Below, one piece after another: positions 55,994 through 64,000 of a DNA stretch of 64,000 nt (position 1 is its first letter; each line of letters begins with the position of its first letter). The position numbers and the translations under genes are program-made. The stretch lies in assembly GCA_954871525.1 (NCBI GenBank), contig OX940862.1, positions 42,146,732 to 42,210,731 of the forward strand, given 5' to 3'. The notes under the pieces are model-generated. The model made no database searches. It was not told the origin of the DNA and was given only the letters and a program-made list of their open reading frames with translations. This DNA comes from Parietaria judaica. Taxonomy: Eukaryota; Streptophyta; Magnoliopsida; Rosales; Urticaceae.

Positions 55994-58900
55994 AATCATC
56001 ACTTGTAGAGTTTGAGAATTTGCTAGCAAGCCAATAAGCGATGGCTAAGAAAATAGGAGGCGTCACGGTGAAGAACGAGGAGGACAGGCACCTCCTTCTA
56101 ACACATGAAGAATGGGTGGCCAAGTAGAAGAAGAATCATGGAGCTGAGTCTTATTCAAGCTCCTCGTATTGTGGCGGGTACGGTGGAGATAGCCGAGCAG
56201 ATGGTAGAGGCCGAGGACAAGAGCGAGGTTGTGACATGCGAGGTTGCGGAAGTAGCTCACCTTGCTAGGAAGTCACCACGGCCCGAAGAGACAAGAGCAC
56301 AGTGAAGTGCTACAATTGTCATAAGACCGGGCACTATGCATCAGAATGCCACAGTAAGAAGCACAACGAAGAATCGAATCTAATGAGATTCGACGAAGAT
56401 GAGCAAATTATGTTGTTCGCTCAGCAGGAGAGAAACGTTGAAGTGCGGAGAGACAAGGAGACGAGCGTCGAAGAAGATATCGACGCTCAGCCCGGGCGAG
56501 AATCGGTCAGAGAAAAGACCGACCTGGAGGAGCCAGTCGACGTGAATTCGAGCACGGAGCCCGAGCTGATAATGGTCGAGAAGAGGCCCAGCCCGAAGAA
56601 GATGACCACCGAGATGGTCATGCTTATCGATGATAAGGTTATTGCGAACTTCCTCGTATACGGAGAGAAGAAAGTCTATACCGAATTCTGGTATTTAGAA
56701 AATGGTGCAAGCAACCATATGACGGGAGATCGAGCTAAGTTTAAAGAGCTCGATGAAAAGATCACAGGGAGCGTGAAGTTCGGCGATGAGTCGATCGTCG
56801 AAATCAGAGGCAGAGGGTCCATCGTGTTCCAGTGAAAGAACGGATACCAACGCCTACTGACCCAGGTATACTACGTACCAAAGCTGAAGAGTAACATCAT
56901 CAGCCTTTGTCAGATGACTGAAGTCGGCAACACGGTGGTGATGGCCGGCTCATACCTGAAGATGTAGAACCAAAGAGGTGCCCTATTGATGAAGGTGAAA
57001 AGAACGTCGAACAGGCTGTACAAGATACTCCTGGAGACGGGCCAACCCGTCTGCTTAATAGCGTCTCTAACAGACCCAGCTTAGTTGTGGCACGCACGAC
57101 TTGGGCACGTAAACTTCTACGCATTCAAGATGATTGGAGAGAAGAAGATGGCCTTTGGGGTACCGAAGATCGAACACCCCAACCAGCTGTGTGAATGCTA
57201 CATGGTCGTGATACAGGCAAGAGTGCCATTTCCGATCAAGGCCAAGTTCCGAGCAGAGCGACCACTCCAACTGGTGCACGCTGACCTGTGCGGTCCAATC
57301 ACCCCGGCCACCCTAGCCGGCAGAAGTACTTCTTTTTACTTGTTGATGATTACAGCCGTTGGATGTGGGTTTATACGCTCAAAGAGAAGAGTGGACCCCT
57401 TGAAGTCTTCAAGAAGTTCAAGAGGCTCGTTGAGAACCAGTCTGGACATAGACTTAAGTCCCTGTGAACAGATCGAGGAGGCGAATTCACACTTCTACGA
57501 ATCTTGCGCAGTACTGCGGAGAAGAAGGTGTACAACGACACCTCACCGCACCATACACCCCTCAGCAGAACGGCGCGATGGAAAGACGCAATCGGACTGT
57601 CATGGACACATCAAGGAGTTTGCTGAAGAGCATGCAAGTCCTGGCGAGATTCTGGGGAGAAGCAGTACGACACGCGGTATACTTGCTAAACCGTCTACCG
57701 ACAAAGGAACTAGGCGAGCGCACCCCTTACCAAGCGTGGAAAGGGAAAAAACCTCATCTGGAGCATTTAAAGGTGTTCTGGTGCACCGCACATGTGAAGA
57801 TTGTGGGACCAAACCTCAAAAAGCTTGATGATCGGAGTCAGCCGATGGTGTACCTTGGTGCCAAAGAAGGGAGCAACGCACACAGGTTTTACGACCCTCA
57901 ACGCGGTAAAGTGCATGTGAGCAGAGACGTCGTGTTCAAAGAGGAGAATAATTGGGACTGGCAAGACAAGAACGGAGAGCCCGGAAAGAACTCGGTGGAG
58001 TTCATACTTTAGGAGGAAGAGGCGGTCGAGCATGAAGAAGGAGAGAGCCCGTTCCAGGGGCTAGCAATGCCCAGCTCGGCGGAAACTAGTTTTTCTGGAA
58101 CCAGCTCACCACCAGGCTCGCCCAACCAAGGATCAGAAATGAGCACCCCGATCCCAATGACATCTAGTTTAGGAGGAACCAGCTCGGGAGACTCGTCGAT
58201 CGAAGACGGACCAAGAGGGTTATGTACCCTATCTAACGTCTACTAAGAAGCGCAAGAACTTGATTTGAGCCAAGAGGAGCTCTTTCTGGTGACTGAAGAA
58301 TACTATCGCGAGGCAGCTACCGATAAGGAATGGAAGGAACCGATGAAGAGAGAGCTAGAGTCCATTGAGAAGAATCAGACGTGGGTGCTTTTCGACCTTC
58401 CAATAGGTCACTAGTCCATTGGTCTGAAGTGGGTCTACAAACTCAAGAAAACTCAGAAGGAAACGTCCTCAAGCACAAGGAAAGACTAGTCGCAAAGGGC
58501 TACGTGCAGAAGCAGGGAATAGACTTCGAGGAAGTTTTTTCTCTAGTGGCCAGACTTGACACAGTTAGGCTGGTTTTAGCTATCGCAGCTCACCGAGGCT
58601 GGAAGATCCATCACCTGGACGTCAAATTGGCATTCATGAATGATGAATTAGAATAAGAAGTCTACGTTGCTCAGCCCAAAGGCTCCGTCGACAAGACCGC
58701 ATAGCACAAAGTGTAAAAGTTGTCAAAAGATTTTTCTGGCATGCGGCAAGCACCGCGTGTATGGAACACTCAACTCGACAGGAGTATGAAGAGCCTTGGT
58801 TTCAATAAGTGTTCCCAGGAGATAGCAGTCTACACGAGGAGCTTAGGAAAAGAGGCCCTTATCATCGGTGTGTACGTCGACGATCTGATTGTGACTGGAT

Positions 58901-59770
58901 CCAGTGCAGAAGGCATATATGGATTCAAGAAACAAATAATGAAGGAGTTAGAGATGAGCGACCTCGGACTACTCTCATACTACCTCGGCATCGAGGTCGA
59001 TCAAAAGCAAGAATGCGTCACGCTATGGCAGACGGCCTAAGCGAAGAAGTTTCTAAAGCAATTCAAGATGGCGGATTGTAATCCGAGCAAGTATCCGATG
59101 AAGGCAAAGTTGAAGCTCGGGATGGACGCCGAAGGAACCCTGGTGGATCCCACGGAATACAGGCGTGTCGTCGGGTGTCTCATGTACCTAACCCATACCC
59201 GACCGGACATCTCATATGCAGTTGGCATAGTGAGTCGGCACATGGAGAATCCTACTAGTTTACACCAACAGGCTGTGAAGCACATCCTTCGTTACGTGGA
59301 GGGAACGAAGAGCTATGGGATCCAGTACGAAAAAGGAAGCGGAGTTGAAGAACTGGTCGGTTTCACCGACAGTGACCTAGACGGCGATGTCGATGACAGA
59401 AAAAGTACCGGAGGTATGGCATTTTATCTCAACGGGAATTTGATCACCTGGCAGTCTCAAAAGCAGAAAATTGTCGCCTTATCGTCTTGCGAAGATGAGT
59501 TTATGGCAGCGACCGCAGGGGCGTGTCAAGCGTTATGGCTCAGAAATTTGTTGAGCAAGGTCACCGGAAGCGAGCAGAAGCCGGTGACTCTCTACGTCGA
59601 CAACAAGTCCGCTGTCGCTTTGATGAGAAACCCAGTGTTTTATGGACACAACAATCACATCGACTCTCGCTATCGCTTATTCGCGAGTGTGTAGATTAGC
59701 GAGAGATCATCGTGGAGTTTGTTGGCACCAGAGAGCAACGAGCTGACATTGTCACCAAGGCTTTAGGGAG
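55994..59770 (+). pseudogene. Copia A gag C-terminus and pol, heavily mutated
   Basis: In order on the plus strand: gag tail SLVEFENLLASQ; CCHC knuckle CYNCHKTGHYASEC near 56305; protease region WYLENGASNHMTG near 56691, where the usual catalytic Asp position reads Glu; integrase zinc region LWHARLGHVNF near 57085, LVHADLCGP near 57275 and TPQQNGAMERRNRT near 57555; reverse transcriptase with HLDVKLAF near 58612 and YVDD at 58872-58883; RNase H with GFTDSDLDGD, ALSSCEDEF and YVDNKSAVAL at 59360-59630. Stops and frameshifts are frequent, for example near 56025, 56127, 56833, 56967, 57082, 57325, 58015, 58655 and 59692. Several stops are TAG or TGA where close relative C or the family has Trp, Gln or Cys. 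Not functional. Confidence 0.9.
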
Positions 59771-59834
59771 AGTCAAATTCGCAGAGATGCGAGAACTGCT
59801 CGGCGTCAATAAACTCGAGCCACGTCAAGCTTAC

Positions 59835-59843
59835 AGGGGAGAA
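59835..59843 (+). promoter_or_regulatory. polypurine tract of Copia A
   Basis: AGGGGAGAA directly before the 3' LTR, the expected plus-strand primer site. Confidence 0.8.
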
Positions 59844-60189
59844 TGTGATCGTAAGGTATACTTGTTCAACAAGCTTTAGCCGATAAGTGTTAGCTTCAAT
59901 TTGATGATAAACCTTATCCATATACAAGGTTAATTTAGTAACTTTACTCAGCTTTCTTCTACTATATAAACACATGTTGTCATGTGTATTTTGCATCTCC
60001 CAGCCTCATATTCGACCAATAGAAAAAAATTCTCTCTCTCCTATTTGCCTTACTTTCCGCACATCACTATATATAAAAAATACATATATAAACACAAAGT
60101 CTGTATGTATGTGAGTGTTGAAGTGTGTGATGTCGTTCGCAAACTTATTGAGGCTTTATGGCAAAAGTTCAATATAGTTGGAACTTACA
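59844..60189 (+). repeat. 3' LTR of Copia A
   Basis: 346 bases, matching the 5' LTR along its length with scattered substitutions and without the 16-18 base duplication near the start of the 5' copy. Confidence 0.92.
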
Positions 60190-60194
60190 GTCTT

Positions 60195-61043
60195 CCTTCT
60201 TGAATCGATAAATTTATTTTACTATCGTTTGAAAAGTAATATTATCTATTTATATGTCTAATAGTCTCTATAATATACTTGTTTATAATTTTTTTTGTTT
60301 AAGTATATATATAAAAAAAATTGATTTAAATATATTATGTGCTTAATGAAATGAAAGTTTGGTTACGTCACAACAAGTGCTCACATTCAGACATGTGGTA
60401 AATAAACTATATGTCATCTCGCCTTCGTTTAGGTAAAACTACGTACATGTCGCTTTTTTGGAGGACGAAGTTCTACATCAACAAAAAACATTTTTGTTTT
60501 CGAATGTAAACTACCTGTTTTACGAAAACCCGATCTATATACGTATCATATTTCAATATGTAAATTTGGATCGACACAATTAGTTTAGGGTTTTTTAAAT
60601 ATCTTACAAAATATCGACAGTATACCTATAGTAATCCCTCATTATATAATCGTAAAATTAACTTCTGAAGCGCTTATATATTTTTCATAACAATTGGTTC
60701 ATACTTCATTTCATTGTACTGCACCAAATATGATTAGGTCATTAATTAAGTACCACAAACACTATTTTCTTTTTAAACTGGTCAGCCAAAAGTTTAAATT
60801 ACTTCTGTTTTCAATCTAGATATTCCTTAATCCTTAATCAACATTCAACACTGACTTCTTCTGTTCCTCAATATCGTATTTTAAACATGCTGATATGTAA
60901 TAACGAAAATTTAACTCTCATCTAAAGGAGGACAAATATTTTATCTACCCCTTACACTTAAATTATTGTCCTATATAACTTTTAATTTATATTTTATAAT
61001 GATATCTCTTAATTTTATGTTTTCATCGTTATCGGAGTGGCCT
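60195..61043. other. AT-rich spacer between Copia A and Copia C
   Basis: About 850 bases with no gene, repeat boundary or RNA feature that I can support. Confidence 0.5.
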
Positions 61044-61585
61044 GTGAGCTTAAGCTTGACTTAATCCGGATGACGACCAGAAGCCAGGATGGGCAGAAAC
61101 ACTTGCGAGAAGTCAGCCCGGGTACCGACCAGAACAAAGGACGGACAGACGTTCAGCCCAGCTCGGGTGAACACATGAAGAGAATCCGCATAGAAGGCAA
61201 GCTCAGCCCGGAGCATACGAGCAGGTCAGCTCAGGGACAGAAAGACTGTCCGGGCAGAAAAGGGAAATTCTACCCAGAAAGGAAAGCGCGTAGCTTGAGG
61301 AGCAAGCAAAGATTTGGCGAGATTATTTAGGGTAGTTTCCAGATTTAGTGCAATTCTGTTAGCTAGGGTTTTGCCTATGTGAGGCCTATATAAACCTAGC
61401 AGTGTACTCTGTAAACTAGAGTGAAAAGAGTTTAGTCGAGTAGAGTCGAGTCCATTAGTCTTATCATTTGTAATTGCCTTCAATATTAATCAGAGAAATT
61501 CTTCTCCCAAATTCGTGTTCTTAAGTTCGCTTGATTCGTGGTGATTGTTCGTGTTATTCGCAGATCCGTGATTTGGGATCCAACA
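61044..61585 (+). repeat. 5' LTR of Copia C
   Basis: 542 bases from TGTGAGC to CCAACA, with TATA-type CCTATATAAACC near 61387 and GC-richer U3 repeats (GACCAGAAGCC, GACCAGAACAAAGG, GGGCAGAAA). The left end is placed by similarity to the LTR at 37491-38118. The target duplication cannot be checked because the 3' end is outside the window. Confidence 0.8.
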
Positions 61586-61587
61586 AG

Positions 61588-61599
61588 TGGTATCAGAGC
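61588..61599 (+). promoter_or_regulatory. primer-binding site of Copia C
   Basis: TGGTATCAGAGC, complementary to initiator methionine tRNA, two bases after the LTR end. Confidence 0.92.
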
Positions 61600-61612
61600 T
61601 TTATCGAAGAAC

Positions 61613-62500
61613 ATGTCTTCATCAGAATCGACGATCGGAGATCTGGTTATGAAGAAACCAAAATCCAGGGAAGGCACAGTAACACTCCATTACCCCATGC
61701 TCACGAAGAGCAATTACGCCGTGTGGGCGCTGAAGATGAGGGTGAATCTGCAAGCGCAGGGAGTGTGGGAGGCCATTGAAGGTGGTGACTCTGAAGGGCG
61801 CAAAGAAAGAATGGCTCTCGCAGCAATCTACCAGGCCGTTCCAGAAGAGCTCATTCTCATGCTCTCTGAGAGGGATTCCGCAAAAGAAGCATGAAAGACG
61901 CTTCGTACTATGCACATGGGCGCAGATTGCGTCAAGGATGCCAAAGTCCAGACCATGAAGAGTGAATTCGAGGTCATGCGGATGAAGGAAAGCGAGTCGG
62001 TGGACGACTTCACTCTGAGACTCACGTCCATTGTGACCGGCATACGCTCACTAGGAGACAAGGTGGACGAGACCACCATTGTCAGCAGGTTTCTACGTGC
62101 GTTGCCTCGCAGGTACATGAAGATAGTGACGTCGATTGAGCAGTTCGGCGATCTCAAGACTATGACAGTTGAAGAGGTAGTTGGGCGTCTCAAAACCCAC
62201 GAAGAGAGACTTCGGGGCTACGGCGATAAAGGAGACGAGCAAAATCTCCTTCTCACGCATGAGGAGTGGACGGCGAGACAGAGAAGATCCGGGGGAGCCG
62301 AATCCCTCTCAAATTTCTCAGGACGGAACAGCTACAGTGGAGAAGTCCGAGGACGCGGACAAGGTCGAGGCAGAGATTCGCGAGGACGCGGAAGCAGCTC
62401 GAGCCATTAAGAAGGACCGACACGAAGAGACAAGAGCACGGTGAAGTGCTACTCTTTTCAGAAGCTCGGGCACTTTGCATCAGAGTGCCGGAGCAGAAAC
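61613..62500 (+). pseudogene. Copia C gag, broken
   Basis: Starts Met-Ser-Ser-Ser-Glu and shows the UBN2-type gag: LTKSNYAVWALKMRVNLQ, GVWEAIEGG, MKESESVDDFTLRLTSIV, VSRFLRALPRRY, TVEEVVGRLKTHEERL and LLTHEEW, then a Gly/Arg-rich RGRGQGRGRDSRGRG stretch. A TGA near 61892 replaces the expected Trp of a KEAWKTLR-type motif, and a TAA at 62408 cuts the chain before the zinc knuckle. In the knuckle, CYSFQKLGHFASEC near 62447, the second zinc-binding Cys has become Phe. Inactive. Confidence 0.87.
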
Positions 62501-64000
62501 CAGGGCGAGGAGGCGAATCTAGCGAGGTTCCCAGACAACCAGCCGGCATTGTTATTTGCCGAGCTGATAATGCAACTGGCCGGACAGAACGGCGATCGTG
62601 AAGCCGAGGAGAACTGTCCGGAGGATTTCAGTAATCAACGATCTGGCGAAGAGAAAGCCGAGCAACGCTACCCGAAGAAGACCAGCGAGCAAGTCTTCCT
62701 CATCGAGGACAAGGTCTTTGCAAACCTCCTTACGACGTATGGTACCTTGACCATGGTGCGAGCAACCACATGACCGGGGACCGAGCTAAGTTTGAAGAGC
62801 TCGATGAGAATATCACGGGCAACGTGAAATTCGGCGACGAATCCGTCGTAGAGATCAAAGGCAGAGGGTCGATCATGTTCGAGTGCAAGAATGGCGACCA
62901 GCGTTTGATGACCCAGGGTTATTACTTCCCGAAGTTGAAGAGCAACATCATCAGTCTGGGATAGATGACGGAGATCGGGAATACGATGGTGCTAGCCGGG
63001 CCCTACCTGAAGATGTGGACCAAGGATAGAGTGCTGTTGATGAAGGTGGAGCGGACACCCAACAGACTCTACAAAATCCTCCTGAAGACAAGCCAGTCCG
63101 TCTGCCTCATGGCGTCGATGGCAGATCCGGCTTGGCTGTGGCACGCTCGACTCGGACACGTGAACTTTCACGCGCTCAAGATGATGGGCGAGAAGAACTT
63201 GGCTTTCGGAGTTCCTAAGATACAACACCCCGACCAACTATGTGAGAGCTGTATGATCGCGAAGCAGGCGAGGATACCCTTCCCGATCAAGGCCAAGTTT
63301 CGAGCAGAAAGACCCCTACAGTTGGTGCACGCTGACCTCTACGGTCCGATCACCCCTGCGACCACGGCCAGAAACAAGTATTTTTTCCTACTTATTGACG
63401 ATTACAGTCGATGGATGTGGGTGTATATGCTCAAGGAGAAGAGCGGAGCTTTCGAGGCTTTCAGAAAGTTCATGAAGATCGTGGAGAATAGCACGGTGCA
63501 TAGGTTGAAGTTCTTGCGTACAGACCGAGGAGGAGAATTCACTTCACAACAGTTCAGAGAGTTCTACGACCAGGAAGGAATTCAACGACACATATCCGCA
63601 CCCCACACGCCACAGCAGAATGGCGTTGTGGAACGACGAAACCGGACTGTGATGAACACAGCGAGGATCTTGTTAAAGAGTATGCAGGTTCCGGCCAGCT
63701 TTTGGGGAGAAGCAGTGAGACATGCGGTCTATCTGCTTAATCGTTTGCCGACCAAGGCACTAGGAGAGTGCACTCCCTACCAGGCGTGGTACGGGAAGAA
63801 ACCCCACTTAGAATACTTAAGAGTATTCGGGAGCACCGCACATGTGAATATTGCGGGCCCTAATCTCAAGAAGCTGGATGATCGGAGTCAGAAGATGGTG
63901 TACCTTGGAGCAGAGGAAGGAACCAAGGCACACAGATTCTATGATTCACGACGCGCAGACTCCAAGTGAGCAGAGATGCAGTGTTCGAAGAAGAGATGAA
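62501..64000 (+). pseudogene. Copia C protease and integrase, partial at the edge
   Basis: Protease WYLDHGASNHMTG near 62738 keeps the catalytic Asp but is reached only after a frameshift at about 62735. A TAG at about 62962 (SLG/MTE) interrupts the next frame. The integrase is the best-preserved coding block: zinc region with LWHARLGHVNFHAL and CESCMIAKQ at 63135-63270, and catalytic residues in LVHADLYGP, FLRTDRGGEF and TPQQNGVVERRNRT (63325-63650), all present. After FGSTAHV and MVYLGAEEG, a change near 63955 shifts the frame into a TGA. Reverse transcriptase should follow beyond 64000. Confidence 0.88.

Larger units (their letters stand above)
46394..60194 (+). mobile_element. Copia LTR retrotransposon A, host of nested element B
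   Basis: 5' LTR 46399-46762 and 3' LTR 59844-60189 both start TGTGATC and end ACA. The flanking 5-bp duplication is GTCTC (46394-46398) and GTCTT (60190-60194). A primer-binding site complementary to initiator Met tRNA (TGGTATCAGAGC, 46765-46776) follows the 5' LTR, and a purine tract AGGGGAGAA (59835-59843) precedes the 3' LTR. Gag, protease, integrase, reverse transcriptase and RNase H remnants run in that order on the plus strand, which is the Copia order. The internal region is split by B at 47444-55988. Without B the element is about 5.2 kb, a normal Copia size. The LTRs differ at roughly two dozen positions, so this is not a recent insertion. Confidence 0.93.
61044..64000 (+). mobile_element. 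Copia LTR retrotransposon C, 5' part, runs off the window
   Basis: 5' LTR, initiator-Met primer-binding site, gag, protease and integrase follow in order on the plus strand. Reverse transcriptase, RNase H and the 3' LTR would lie beyond the right edge. Coding similarity to A is high along gag and integrase although the LTRs are unrelated by eye. Frame-breaking changes in gag and pol show that this copy is not autonomous. Confidence 0.9.

Noticed and set aside
56000..64000. Tandem duplication giving rise to Copia A and C
   Set aside because: A has its own target duplication and the LTRs of A and C differ, so they are separate insertions.
1..64000. CRISPR arrays, bacterial operons, plastid or mitochondrial insertions
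   Set aside because: No regularly spaced repeats, ribosome-binding-site-led gene clusters or recognisable organelle genes are visible.

Overview
The window is nuclear DNA of a flowering plant, probably a eudicot. The intergenic DNA is very AT-rich and most of it is transposable elements. The two host genes have clear plant orthologues: a split gene with GT-AG introns and a plastid-type N-terminus, and a single-exon FANTASTIC FOUR-type gene. There are no operons, bacterial signals, rRNA or genuine tRNA genes. I cannot name the species from sequence alone. || Region by region (+ strand coordinates). 1-8.3 kb: AT-rich DNA with a tRNA-derived SINE (6107-6246), a decayed Copia integrase on the minus strand (about 6.7-7.2 kb) and hAT-type ends. 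8391-17257: FZL (FZO-like dynamin-family GTPase of plastids), 11 exons, reading frame open throughout, predicted 895 aa. Its introns are loaded with repeats, including a solo LTR with a perfect 5-bp target duplication. 17.3-26.2 kb: AT-rich intergenic DNA with an 828-bp non-autonomous hAT element and a recent 209-bp tandem duplication. 26179-30645: a complete hAT transposon with an intact 893-aa transposase, 8-bp target duplication, terminal inverted repeats and palindromic subterminal repeats; its far end carries an opposite-strand BED-finger-only ORF. 35156-35974: FANTASTIC FOUR-like gene with a clear TATA box. 37491-38118: an LTR. || 38.7-45.3 kb: a decayed CACTA (En/Spm) element on the minus strand, split by a 3655-bp Harbinger element (41258-44912) with TAA target duplications. 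46399-60189: a Copia element (called A) on the plus strand, split inside gag by a second Copia element (B, minus strand, 47444-55988, very long LTRs, gag only). B's left LTR is in turn split by a 720-bp hAT-type MITE (48882-49601). Every level of this nest is supported by target-site duplications, and the MITE also by an empty site in B's other LTR. 61044-64000: the start of a third Copia element (C), related to A in its coding region, running off the right edge. || Only FZL and the FAF-like gene look like host genes. The hAT transposase is the one mobile-element gene with an intact frame; nearly all other element genes carry premature stops and frameshifts. Exons of both host genes, especially FZL exon 1 and FAF, are much richer in GC than their surroundings.
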